Source: Carettochelys insculpta (Eukaryota; Chordata; Testudines; Carettochelyidae). Taken from it: DNA of 64,000 nt. The notes beneath the pieces were generated by a model, which had not been told where the DNA came from, ran no database searches, and saw only the letters and a program-made list of their open reading frames with translations. How positions within the stretch are numbered: position 1 is the first letter of the stretch; the number at the start of each line of letters is the position of its first letter. Made by a program: the position numbers and the translations under genes. Shown in pieces: positions 44,886 to 55,140 of this stretch. Location of the stretch: positions 224,481,501-224,545,500 of the forward strand of contig NC_134137.1 of assembly GCF_033958435.1 (NCBI RefSeq), written 5' to 3'.

Positions 44886-45522
44886 GTGTGACGGACCCCC
44901 TGACCATCCCTAAAGTGTTCTGCACTTCCAGGAGGCTCTTTTTGGGCCTCAGAGACTCAGGGAGGCCCCCCCTTCATTGCCTTGAGACTTCCTGAAGGCA
45001 AGGGTCTCCTTTTACGGAGCCATTTTCATGACAGGCCATTCTGAATTTGGGGTGGAGCAGGTTCCTTCCCCACCAGCCTTGAGCTGCTCTGGCCCTACCC
45101 CAGTTGGCCAGCCTTACCAAGGGAGAGTGGTGGGGGGAGTCCAGCCCACCCACAGCCCTGGACTCCGGCCCAGGGACCCTAGGGAAGGAGGGATCCACTG
45201 GAGCTTTTTGCCACTGCCCCATGACATCTCCCTTTCCTTGGTCGTCTTCACTCACCACCATCCTCTGGGGCCTTTTCGCCTGATACCATGCTGCTGTGCT
45301 GTGTTTTGGTTGGGTTGGGTCGGGTTGGGTCGAGTCTCCACCTCCAGCCTCTGTCTCTCTGGGTACCACTCCCCTCCCCTCCTCCTGCCTGGGGAAAGCC
45401 TTTTATAGAAAACCTGAAGGCCTTTATTGGTTCCAAGTGCTTTAATTACAGCCTTATGCTGGCTGACCTTTGATGAGCCCCAGCTGCCTGTGCAGCCTGC
45501 AGGACTGCTCCCTTTGTGAACT
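44886..45522 (-). other. Possible LTR-like or promoter-bearing repeat
   Basis: On the minus strand a TATA box (TATAAAAGG, 45399-45407) is preceded by CCAAT (45426-45430). GC-rich sequence follows, down to GGGGTCCGTCACAC (44886-44899), which resembles an LTR end. A plausible opposite end TGTAAGTTCAC lies at about 45522. No target duplication was found. The 131-codon minus frame (44974-45369) starts downstream of the TATA box but has no recognisable domain. It could be an LTR or a diverged host promoter; I favour an LTR-like repeat. Confidence 0.28.
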
Positions 45523-46881
45523 TACAAGGGAAACAAAAAGAGGTTCCTTCAATGCCCAAAATGTTCCCCCTCCTTCAGGCACCTCTCAGCTGCTGTCTGG
45601 AATCTGCCATACATTCAAATAACACATCATCACACTGGTTTGTGTACAGATTTAGAAAAAAAGAACACCTGATTATGAACTGTTTTCAGTACGTCAATAT
45701 TTTCTTCCTGATCAAATATTAACCACCCCCTGCTTTAATTAATTTGTAAAATCTGTTGGATCACAGCTCAGGTTGATTCAAATTTAACTTCATGTTAGAC
45801 AGCTTTCATTTTTGCTGAATATAGGGAACTGCAGCCTCACAAATACGCCACTGTTCAGAAGTCAGTTGTTTGTATTTTTTGCTTACAGTGTGTGTGTCAT
45901 CTGTGACAGGTTAGGAATGAAAGAAACCCTCTTTTTCTTCAAGTATATCTCTTGCATCATTCTTGCGGCCCCCAGGACACAATCGCTCAAGGCCACAGAG
46001 AAGTACTCAATATGGCTGCAGGGGTTGTTACTTAAAATCACTGCCAGTCCCTTTCAAAGGGAGAAAACATAAGAATGACATCTCAGAAAGAAGAAGGATC
46101 TGAGTTCATTTTAACATTTCAGAAATGATTTTGGCAATTTACACTCTGTGTTAGCAGCAGGGAAACACAACACTGCTTGGAAAATGAGATTTACAAACGT
46201 CAGTGGCCCCTTGGGACCATGGTGGATTTCTCTAACTTACACACAGCCACACCTTGAATGTGTAAATACTTCAGCCCCACAGTTTAAGGACACCTGTGAT
46301 TTGCACAGCAACATAAATCACTGTTTCCCCAGTGAGCAGAAAGCTGCTGCAAACTAGGGCGAATGTCAGATGTGGATTAACGTGAACATCTCAGCCAGTA
46401 TGCTGGAAGTTTAATTGTTTATGTACGTTATGTGAACTGATTTAAAATCTATTATTTACACGCATTTAGGTGGCACACACTCATTAATAAATTAGACACT
46501 CGCAAAACAAGTGCAAATCACTGAAGCCGTGACATGACTTTCAGATTTAGCAGCCTCCTCGAGATCAGGTGGCTGCCCAGCCCTTGCCAAAACTCATGCA
46601 AGGGGCCAGAACTCAGAACTTCACCTGGCTCCCCATGCTGGGCTTACTTTCCATACACAACTTGCATTGCTGCCACCCATGCCACACCCCTCATCAGGCT
46701 ACGTAAAGGTCTTCCATCCCATGGGCTTTCAATCTGGCACTTCATTGAAAAGATTACAATAATAAATGTCAGGTCTGCCAAGGAAAAGCTTGGACTTATG
46801 GAGGAGCACCCCGGTGATGTGTAATGAGCTGGTACGAGGGTGTGGGGTGGCAACTGTCCCTTCTCCTAATCAGATCTCCAA
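45523..46881. other. Unassigned sequence
   Basis: No gene or repeat end is recognised. Region 46370-46530 is AT-rich and repeat-free (CACTCATTAATAAATTAGAC). The frames at 46534-46853 have no domain. Confidence 0.4.
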
Positions 46882-47187
46882 GGATATGTTTACATTACAG
46901 AGCTATGTCAAGATACTGAGGTATCCCGAAAGAGCTACCCCATATCTATGAAACACGTCTGGCGTTTCCGAATACCAGGTGCACTATTTTGTCATCCCTC
47001 CACGCCTCATTGCAGAAGGACTAAGGCATGACTCAAAATAGCACGGTATTTTGACGTTTGCTGCTGTATAGACAGTGCCAAATGCCAAAATAGTCTGCTT
47101 CTAAGTTAACTCGAAATTGGATACTCAATTCGTGTAGCACAAATTGATTGTCTTATTTCGAATTAAGGGTGCTATGTAAATGTTGCC
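46882..47187. mobile_element. GGCT-group inverted-repeat element, 306 bp
   Basis: GGATATGTTTACATTACAG on the left and, on the other strand, GGCAACATTTACATAGCACC from the right end are imperfect inverted repeats. CAA flanks both sides (46879-46881 and 47188-47190). AGTGCCAAATGCCAAAAT in the middle also occurs in near form in the 311-bp element at 61867-62177, with which it appears collinear. Confidence 0.78.
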
Positions 47188-47190
47188 CAA

Positions 47191-47843
47191 GCTCCAATCC
47201 CACCCACTCTCCACCCGAAAGCCAACAATTAAATATTAGAGGTTCTGATCTCTTCCTCATTAAATAGAGACTATTCATGCTCTGTCCTGACCTGAACTGG
47301 GACCAGTTTAAGGAGAAATCCATCATGAGATCATTAATACAGAGACTGGCTCAGAGGCTGAGAATATTCATTCAAAATTAGTTTTGTAATCTTTTCTAGG
47401 AAGGCCTTGGAGAGGGCATTTGACCTCTCATAACTGGGGGATCAGTTATATATTTCCTGGCTGCAGAAAGTACAGAAGCAAGCCAAGAAGACAGATCCAC
47501 CCTGAGCCAATGGCTCCCAGAGCCTCTTAGCAACACTGCAATGATACATATGAGTGTCTGTTCCTGAGAGGAGGGGGTTGAAACAGCAGAGTGCAGGGTC
47601 CAGGACAAACTGAAATGACTATGGTTGGTAGAGGCATGAGACATGGATCCCAAAATTGCTTTCAGGAGAGCAAGGTGGAAAATATATCTCAGGAATGGGC
47701 ACCAGCTCATGTTCTTTGAGGGCTGAATGAGTGACAAGTCTGCCTGCAAAAGGAGGAGTCTTGTTTTGTTAACTGGTCAACCAACTAGTATTTCTGTGAG
47801 GCTTCTGGGGGGTAAGGACTGCCTTATTTTTGTGGAACCCTGC
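47191..47843. other. Unassigned sequence
   Basis: No gene or repeat is recognised. The 117-codon minus frame at 47396-47749 has no domain. Confidence 0.45.
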
Positions 47844-47873
47844 AATAATAATAATAATAATAATAATAATAAT
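47844..47873 (+). repeat. (AAT)n microsatellite at a transposon insertion site
   Basis: Ten AAT units border the left end of the element at 47874; three more (AATAATAAT, 49384-49392) stand at its right end, so the element sits within an AAT tract or its 8-bp target was ATAATAAT. Confidence 0.92.
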
Positions 47874-49384
47874 TAGAGCTGTCGTGATTAAAAATTACTC
47901 ATGATTAACCATGCTGTTAAACAATAATAGAATGCAATTTAATTAAATACTTTGGATGTTTTCTACATTTCAAATATACTGATCTCAATTACAACACAGA
48001 ATACCAAGTGTACACTGCTCACTTTATATTTATTTTTACCATAAATATTTTCACTGTTAAAATAGCATTTTTCAATTCACCTAATACAAGAATTCACAAA
48101 TAAAACAAAGAAAACCTAAGTCCACTTAGTGCTACTTCTTGTTCAACTAGTTGCTCAGACAAACAAATTTGTTTACATTAAGGCAGACAATGCCTTGTTG
48201 CTTACAGCGTCACTTGAATGTGAGAATAGATAGTCACATGGCACTATTGTAGCCAATGCCTTATGTGTTAGTTATGGTAAAATTTATATGTTCTTCATTC
48301 CTCAGCCACCATTTCAGAAGACATGCAGCCATGGTGATGACAGGTTCTGTTAGACAATGGTAGCGCAGTAAACTAATACAGGTTCATTTTCATGATCTGA
48401 CTCAGATGCCACCTATAGAAAGTTGGTGGTTTGGGTGCTTTAGTTCTGTACTGAACTTTTATGACTTCAGAAAACATGTTCTATACCTTGTCTCTTTTCA
48501 GATTTTGAAAGGCACTTCAGATTTTTAAAGCTTGTTGGAGTGCCAAAACCATTTTAGAAATCTCATATTGGTATCATTGTGTTTTGTCTAATCTGCAGTA
48601 AAAGGGTTCTTAAAGTGAACATGTGCTGGGTCATCAAGTGAGACTGCCGTAACAGACTGTATTGCAGAATGCAAGTAAAACAGGAGACATACAATCCTCC
48701 CCGAAAGAGGTCACTCAGAAATTTAATAAACACATTTTTTTAAACATTCATCATCAGCATGGAAGCATGCCCTCTGGAATGGTGGCCAAAGCATGACAGG
48801 ACATATGAATGTCTAGCATATGTGCCATGTAAATGCTTTGCAATATAAAAGCAACCTGCATATGCCTATTCTCACTTTCAGGTGAAGTTGCATATGACAA
48901 GTAGAGAACATTGTCTCCCATAAATGTTGTCTTACCTCCCACTTGTTTGTCTTAATGATTGGCTGAACAAGAAATAGGACTGAGTGGAGTTAGCAGACTC
49001 TAAAGCTTCACATTATTTTCTTTTTGAGTGCAATTACACAACAAAAAAGACCTATATTTGTAAGTTGCACTTTCATGATAAACCATATACTCTCCCTGTA
49101 TGAGATCAATTGAAAAATTTCTATTTCTTTTATCATTTTTATGATGCAAATATTTCTCATAAAAATAATATAAAGTGAACATTGTACACTTTGTTTTCTG
49201 TGTTGTAATTGAAATCAATATATTTTAAATGTAGAAAAATATCCAAAAGACTTAACAAAATTGAACGGACACTGTATTGTTTAACAGCGCTTTTAAAACA
49301 GCAATTAATGGTGATTAGGTTTGTTTATCACTATTAATTTTTAAGTTAATCGCAGGAGTTATCTGTGATTAATTGAAAGCCCTA
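47874..49384 (+). pseudogene. Decayed hAT-type DNA transposon, about 1.5 kb
   Basis: The ends TAGAGCTGTCGTGATTAA (47874) and, on the other strand, TAGGGCTTTCAATTAATCAC (from 49384) are inverted repeats of a hAT-like CAGGGCTGTC type. Subterminal blocks such as CTGTTAAACAATAATAGAAT and TATTGTTTAACAGCGC are mirrored, as are CTTGTTCAACTAGTTGCTCAG and its relative near 48950. In plus orientation 48866-48886 reads L-F-S-L-S-G-E, which fits the C-terminal hAT dimerisation signature. Stops and frame breaks surround it, so no transposase could be made. Confidence 0.78.
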
Positions 49385-49392
49385 ATAATAAT

Positions 49393-50005
49393 CTCCCCTT
49401 AAGAACTGATTGTCCTGGATTCAGGCTTCCTCCTTTCTTTTTTCATGTCTCTTTTTCCATCTTTCCACCCTTGCTGGCTGCTAGTAATGGGATGCACACA
49501 TATCCTTGTAGAGTGAGAGAGAGAGAGATTAAACTTTGGTAGATCGATGGTGGAAGCCTTCAGCACGTATACACTCTGTCTTGACAGTGTGCAATCTGCA
49601 CAGACCACTGCAGAATTGGGACAAATAATAGAATAATGGAAATTTCTCATCTCCTGTCACTGTCACATCTGGTTAAACTCACTGCCAGTGAAAGCTGCAT
49701 TGTCGATGCAACAAAAACTGCACGGCACTTCGGGTTACCATAAACAAGTGAAAGCACACAAACAAATCCTCATGTCCCCAGTGTTGCTGAGAGAAAGAGG
49801 GAATAGGTACCATCCCAGTGGAAGTGTCACATTAGAACTGAAGCCTAGTTTTAACCCTTTAATTGATGGTTCCCCAGGAAACCCAGATGCATGGTACACT
49901 GCAATGTTAATGTGTATTTTTACCAAATATCATAACTGAATTAGGAAGGAACTTCCAAAGCAAGGTCTGTACCATTTGATGTTGCATCCAACAACTGAAT
50001 TAAAG
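49393..50005. other. Unassigned sequence
   Basis: No gene or repeat end is recognised; a short GA run is at 49515-49528. Confidence 0.45.
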
Positions 50006-50429
50006 AGTATGTTTAGACTACCCAGAAGATTAATCCGGTTAGGGCTGATCTTAGGGTGTTTGATTTTTCATGCCTGGTGGAAAAATGAAAAATTGAACTA
50101 TCTGGGGTCAAAAGTCAACCCCCTTGATATCGCAAGGAGTAATGGAGGTCGACAGGAGAGTTTCTCCTGTTGACCTCCCTTTTTGAAGACAGACAGGTAA
50201 GCTGTTTGCACAGAAGTTGATTTTAGCTGTTGTAACTGCCTTAGGTAGAACTGTGTATCTGCAATTGACTTATCTGCCTAGAGCAGACCAAGCCAAAGGA
50301 TGAAACCAGACTGGATGTAGTGTAAAAGTGGACTTCGCTTGGGAAATGTCCAGATTTGCAGGTAAAAAGGTAATATTTTATAATCGCTTTTGAGACTAGC
50401 TACACTTTATGGCTGCATCTATACTATAA
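50006..50429. mobile_element. DNA-element-derived sequence with an inner hairpin
   Basis: GTATGTTTAGACTACCCAG (50009) resembles a decayed GTCTACAC end. GGAGGTCGACAGGAGA pairs with TCTCCTGTTGACCTCC at 50145-50177, leaving almost no loop. The following part (CTTAGGTAGAACTGTGTATC; GAAATGTCCAGATTTGCAGG) recalls a dispersed turtle DNA repeat. The right end is not defined. Confidence 0.5.
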
Positions 50430-50954
50430 GTTTCTCTGTACCAAGATGTTGGGTGCACAGAAGTCGTATAGGCTGTGTCTACTCTATATTCCCCTTTCAG
50501 AGAAGAAATGCAAATGAGGGAGACTGAAAATGCAAATGAAAATGATGATTTAGAAATCATGCTTCATTTGCATAATCTCATGCAATTCGGTTTCTGGAAG
50601 AGGCTTTTCCGAAAACAAAAACAGCTGTGTAGACAGGATTCTTTTGTAAAAAAACCCCTCATTTTCAAAAGAACCCTTCTTCCTGAAAAAGTTAGGAAAA
50701 ATAGTTCTTTCAAAAACTCTTTGTTTCTTTTTTTCCCAAAGGAACCAGGTCTACACTGTTGTTTTTGTTTTCAGAAAAGTCTCTTCTGGAAATGCGATTG
50801 CACGCAATTATGCAAACAAAGTAGGAGATTTGTAAATCGGTTCTTCATTTGCATTTTCAATCTCTCTCATTTGCGTTTCTTCTCCGAAAGGGGAATGTAG
50901 ACTAGACACAGCCTGTGTGTCTTCTGTGCACCCAACATTTCGGTACAGACAAAC
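50430..50954. mobile_element. Foldback element inserted near the centre of an older foldback
   Basis: The outer arms GTTTCTCTGTACCAAGATGT (50430) and, on the other strand, GTTTGTCTGTACCGAAATGT (from 50954) pair out to GGGTGCACAGAAG. Between them a GGCTGTGTCTACTC element (50471-50913) has its own long arms, with AAATGCAAATGA pairing with TCATTTGCAT, and AAAACAAAAACAGCTG pairing with its complement near 50760. The 141-codon plus frame at 50475-50900 just reads through these arms and has no domain. Confidence 0.72.
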
Positions 50955-51568
50955 ACAATCTTTTAGAAATTGACCTGATCCAAAACGCAAGATAATAAAT
51001 ATTTACTCTTTTACAGCACTTTTCACAACCTAGAGGTTCTTTACAAAGCCCATCATAAAAAGCCCACTGCCTACACTACAGTGAGCAGGAAACAGGCTAC
51101 ACCCACTTATACAGCTCATCAGAGATGAAGCAGGCTTCGACAAAATCAACCTACCTGGTGGATAACTGACGAGATTGTGAGGACTATGAAACATAACCAA
51201 TCTCTCTCGAAACTTAAAAAGGGCTTGCATGAGGAATGATTGTTTTAACTGTTTTTTATTTTACCCAGACAGATTTGCTTTTAAATATCATTGGCCTGAA
51301 CAAGCCATCTTTCTGGAGCTTTGGCAGCTTTTAGAAGTACAGTAAATGTAGCTAGTACTACAACCATGGAGAAGCCTTTTTTAGAAATGGGTTTCATAAT
51401 CATTTGGAATTCACTTAGCATATGGAGCAACATGTTGGGTGTCACATTTCCCAGCTGGTGGCCAGATACTACGGAGGGCTCAACCAACGGCTGAGTCCTT
51501 CAGCCTGCTGGCTCCACATTTTGCCTGTGTATGGATGGTTCCACAGCAGAGCCTTGGAACAAAGTCTT
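50955..51568. other. Unassigned sequence
   Basis: The first 60 bases may continue the older foldback (TTAGAAATTGACCTGATCC). No gene or other repeat is recognised. Confidence 0.4.
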
Positions 51569-52420
51569 TGGCCACATCTACATTACAGAGTTATTTCAAT
51601 ATAGCAGCTGTTATTCTGAAATAACTTTGTGAGCATCTACGCTACGCACAAGCTATTTTGAAATAAAATTGAAATAGCGGGTTCACTATTTCAAAATTGG
51701 TAAACCACATTGTAGGAGTAACACCTATTTCAAAGTAAGCAAGTCTGAAACAGGTCGAAAGAGGTCAAAATAACACTGTTTCAAAATAAACCATAATAGC
51801 ATTCAATGGCACTATTTTGAAATAGGCACTATGGCCGTTTCTACACAGGCTGCTTCCTTCAGAAGTGGTGTGCTAATACATAGAGCAAAAGAGGCTAATG
51901 AGGTGCTCATGCAAATTCCCCATGCCTCAATAGCATAATGTCACGTGATTTAGAGAGCAGAAGACCGTTCTTCCAGATTCCAAAATGCCATGTGGAAGCA
52001 TAGCCCCAAGGGGGCTTCCGGAAGGAAGTCCTTATTCTGGAGGCCTCTTCTTCCTGAAAAGTTTTGGGAAGAAGGGGCCTCTGGATGGAGGACTTCCTTC
52101 CTGAAGCCCCCCTAGGGCTGCACTTCTACACGGCACTTTGGAGTCCGGAAGAATGGTTTTCCCCACTCCAAATCACGTGATGTTATGCTAATGAGGTGCA
52201 GGGAATTTGCATCTGTGCCTCATTAGCATCTTTCGCTCTGTGTATTAGCATGCCACTTCCAAAGGGAGTGGTTTGTGTAGAAATGTCCTATGTGTCTGGA
52301 ATGCTATTTCAGAACAGCTGTGTGCTATTCTGAATGCATTTTGCGTGTAGCAGCATTACTTCTAAACAGGATAATTTGAAATAGCTGCTTTGAAATAACT
52401 CTGTAGCGTAGACGTAGCCC
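51569..52420. mobile_element. GGCT-group inverted-repeat element (host of a nested insertion)
   Basis: GGCCACATCTACATTACAGA on the left and, on the other strand, GGGCTACGTCTACGCTACAG from the right end are inverted repeats continuing into GAGTTATTTCAA. Without the insert at 51833-52288 the two halves join into an element of about 395 bases. Its interior is full of ATTTCAAAATAG-type units like 17769-18175, so both are probably of one subfamily. Confidence 0.8.
51833..52288. mobile_element. Foldback element nested in another element
   Basis: The ends GGCCGTTTCTACACAGGCTG and, on the other strand, GGACATTTCTACACAAACCA are inverted repeats, with TAT flanking both (51830-51832 and 52289-52291). 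The arms pair along most of the 456 bases: CACGTGATTTAGAGAGC with its mirror, GCTAATGAGGTGC twice in opposite sense, and a centre around CCTGAAAAGTTTTGGGAAG. It carries no gene. Confidence 0.85.
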
Positions 52421-52518
52421 CTGAGAGCTGCAAGCAGAAGCGCTGTCAGCTGAACTGAAGAGGAAGCCATTCCCTGAGTGGAACCCTGCCAAATTCATCT
52501 CAGCTGCCCTATCTTATG

Positions 52519-52693
52519 AAGCACTGGAATGCGTTACCAAGAGAGGTAGTGGAATCTCCATCCCTAGAGGTTTTTAAGTCCTGGCTTGCCATAGTCATGG
52601 TGGGATGATTTAGTTGGGGTTGATCCTGCTTTAGGCAGGGGGCTGAACTAGATGACCTCCTGAGGTCCCTTCCAGCCCTATGATTCTATGATC
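52519..52693 (+). mobile_element. CR1 LINE 3' end fragment
   Basis: GAAGCACTGGAATGCGTTAC (52518-52537), GTGGAATCTCCATCCCTAGA, then GACCTCCTGAGGTCCCTTCC and the terminal ATTCTATGATC make this a well-kept CR1 3' end. The ATTCTATGA terminus is intact, which suggests it is younger than the fragment at 40043. Confidence 0.94.
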
Positions 52694-52794
52694 TTACATT
52701 GAAAATGAAAAAGAAGGAATTCACTCATCGCCAATAGGTTGACTGTCCAGCTACACTGCAGGAAGAATGTCTGTGGTGATGAGACTTCATGGGT

Positions 52795-52935
52795 ACCAAG
52801 AGACCACAGTCTAGTCTCAGCTGTGCTGCCATTTTACTCTGGAACCTTGGGTGCACCACCCTATCATGCCTCAGTTTTCTGTACAATGGGGAAATCAGTG
52901 ATACTGCCCGCCCTTTGAGATCCAAAAATAAAGTA
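52795..52935 (+). mobile_element. MIR-like SINE, middle part
   Basis: CTGTGCTGCCATTTTACTCT, GAACCTTGGGTGCACCACCC and TGCCTCAGTTTTCTGTACAA (52868-52887) follow the order of the MIR core and LINE-like 3' part. The head and tail are too decayed to place. Confidence 0.65.
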
Positions 52936-53817
52936 GGAAGGGTTTCTCTTACATCCATCAGCCAGGAATATCAATGCTCCAAAATAGGCCTGAGTGGTTA
53001 ATATCTGTACAGGATTCAGAGCTTCTCAAGAAGGCAGTATGTAAGTGCCAAGTACTCTTGCTTATGCAGCCTCTAGGGTAGATTTCTGTAATTGGTTTGT
53101 CCATTTGCAATTGTGTGGCTAATTTGTAGTTATTTGTTGTCCAAAGTGCAGCTATGCTATCACTCCTACAATATTACAGTAAAAGACACGGTTGCATTTC
53201 AAGCTTGACTCGTCACTTAGCGAACCCTAATGCCCCACTTTTTGCAAGGCAATTATTAAGGGGTACTCAGACTTTACACCATAAAAAGCGGCTGTATGCA
53301 TACTGACTGATAACACCCAACCAGCAGCGGCATTGATTAAATGCTACTGGCAATCTCACTACTAGAATACCAATAATATAGGTTGCTAGCAGCTGTAATA
53401 CCAAAGTAATTAATAATAATACTTAGTCTTTCCCTATGACGAACAGCAGCAGAACTCTCTTCTCTCCACCCTGCAAATAAATCCTGGAAGTGGAAAGCTG
53501 TAGTGACAGTGTGGAGGGGAACACAAACACCATTCCCCCAACCTCCACCACCACATTTGAAAGAGACAAGAGCCTTGCCAGAAGAAGGTCAGGTTAGACC
53601 CTGGTCCTTAGAAATGATAGGATGTCTACCCTGATGTGTGACCCTCAGACCTGAGCTCTTATGAATGGAGGACTCTCCAACCTACTGTCCTCCTGTGCTC
53701 TATGACAGATGCTGAGCTTAGCACTGCTATCCTGCGAAAGGACCTCTATCCAGCCAACACAGCGCCTTTGAGGAAAGAGGTAAAAGGAGATGAGGATAAG
53801 TGCAAAAAGAGACTCTC
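52936..53817. other. Unassigned sequence
   Basis: No gene or repeat is recognised. Confidence 0.45.
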
Positions 53818-54240
53818 AGGCCGTGTCTACACTAGCCCAAAACTTTGAAATGGCCAAGCAAATGGCCATTTCGAAGTTTACTAATGAAGCGCTGAAATAC
53901 ATATTCAGTGCCTCATTAGCATGCGGGCGGCCGCAGCACTTCAAAATTGATGCGGCTCGCCGCCGCGTGGCTCATCTAGACGGGGCTCCTTTTCGAAAGG
54001 ACCCCGCCTACTTCAAAGTCCCCTTATTCCCATCTGCTCATAGGAATAAGGGGACTTCGAAGTAGGCGGGATCCTTTTGAAAAAGAGCCCCGTCTGGACG
54101 AGCCGCATCAATTTCGAAGTGTCGCGGCCGCCCACATGCTAATGAGGTGCTGAATATGTATTTCAGAGCTTCATTAGTAAACTTCAAAATGGCCATTTGC
54201 GTGGCCATTTCAAACTTTTTGGCCAGTGTAGACATAGCCC
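53818..54240. mobile_element. CpG-rich palindromic foldback element, 423 bp
   Basis: GGCCGTGTCTACACTAGCC on the left and, on the other strand, GGGCTATGTCTACACTGGCC from the right end are inverted repeats. The arms stay complementary almost to the centre near 54030 (CCCCTTATTCC and GGAATAAGGGG). Each arm has GCGGCCGC and several intact CpGs, so it is comparatively young. Mirror-image frames on the two strands (53790-54065 and 54038-54274) share peptide strings merely because of the palindrome. Confidence 0.87.
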
Positions 54241-54465
54241 CTGAGGAGTAAAGACTTTGAAGTTGCCCCAGCACTTTGAAGTACCGGCAGGTGAGCTGTG
54301 GCTAGACGCGAGCCGGTACTTTGAAGTTTAAAACTTCGAAGTTGCCGCTGGGGGGAATTTGCTTAATGAAGTGCTGCGTGTGCAGCACAGCACTTCATTA
54401 GTAAACTCCCAACACCCTAATTACCATCCTTCCTTCGAAGGAGAGTGGTAGTACAGACTAGCTCT
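54241..54465. mobile_element. Possible truncated element next to the palindrome
   Basis: AGTACCGGCAGGTGAGC and GAGCCGGTACTTTGAAG form an inverted pair, and GTGCTGCGTGTGCAGCACAGC is another. GTACAGACTAGCTCTG at about 54451 recalls a GTCTACA-type end. The left end is missing or merged with the neighbouring element. Confidence 0.45.
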
Positions 54466-54825
54466 GAATGTGGCAAGATGCATGGTAAAAATTGTGACAG
54501 TTGTTTACACTGCATTTGTGAGAACTCTGTCTATGTGCAAAGACTGAGGCTATTTTGTGCGCTAATCTGATGCTACCTATTAGAGAGGAGTTGTACACAT
54601 TGCACTTTTTGTTCTTGTAGTTCTTTGTTCTTGCAGATTTCTTTAATTGACAATGAAGTCCACATGCATGGAAAGTCTATGGCTCTGGTCTTTGTCCATG
54701 GGGAAAATATAGTACTTTCCCCCAAAATAGGACACCATCCAGGTAAAAGGCCCCCATGACACCTACTTCCAAAATATCAGGGATTCTCCATTCACAAAGC
54801 CCTCATGATCTTGTCATACCTGGCA

Positions 54826-54905
54826 TTGGCCTCTGTTGGAGGACAGGATACTGGGCTAGATGGACCTTCCTTCTGATCCAGTATGGCCGTCCTTACATTA
54901 AGATC
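54826..54905 (+). mobile_element. LINE 3' tail fragment
   Basis: GGCATTGGCCTCTGTTGGAG, GATACTGGGCTAGATGGACC (54847-54866) and GATCCAGTATGGCCGTCCTT are the 3' tail of a CR1-related LINE common in turtles. Related tails are at 26725 and, reversed, at 30783. Confidence 0.8.
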
Positions 54906-54974
54906 TGTTTGTACCCAAAATTAAATCACAATGAACATTTCAACAGATATACACATATTTCATAAGTCTAAAAG

Positions 54975-55140
54975 AGGGATACATTTAACCTGTGGAATTC
55001 CCTGCCACGGGAGATCATTAAGTCAAAGGAAAGCCAGGTTTTTTTAAAAGGTGTGGATGCCCACTAATCATACATGCAGGTATGGAAGTCACATTTACTA
55101 CCTAAGCAATCAAATCTCACGCTTCAGGAGGTCAGACGAT
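54975..55140 (+). mobile_element. LINE 3' region fragment
   Basis: AACCTGTGGAATTCCCTGCC (54988-55007) and GGGAGATCATTAAGTCAAAG match the segment before the tail in the same LINE group (CTGTGGAACTCATTGCCACA type). ATCAAATCTCACGCTTCAGG follows in the expected order. The tail itself is missing. Confidence 0.6.

Noticed and set aside
50475..50900. 141-codon plus frame
   Set aside because: It coincides exactly with the arms of a foldback element and has no domain.
53790..54274. Two frames with the same peptide strings on opposite strands, at first suggesting a conserved domain
   Set aside because: The similarity is a consequence of the palindrome: the two arms encode the same peptide on opposite strands.
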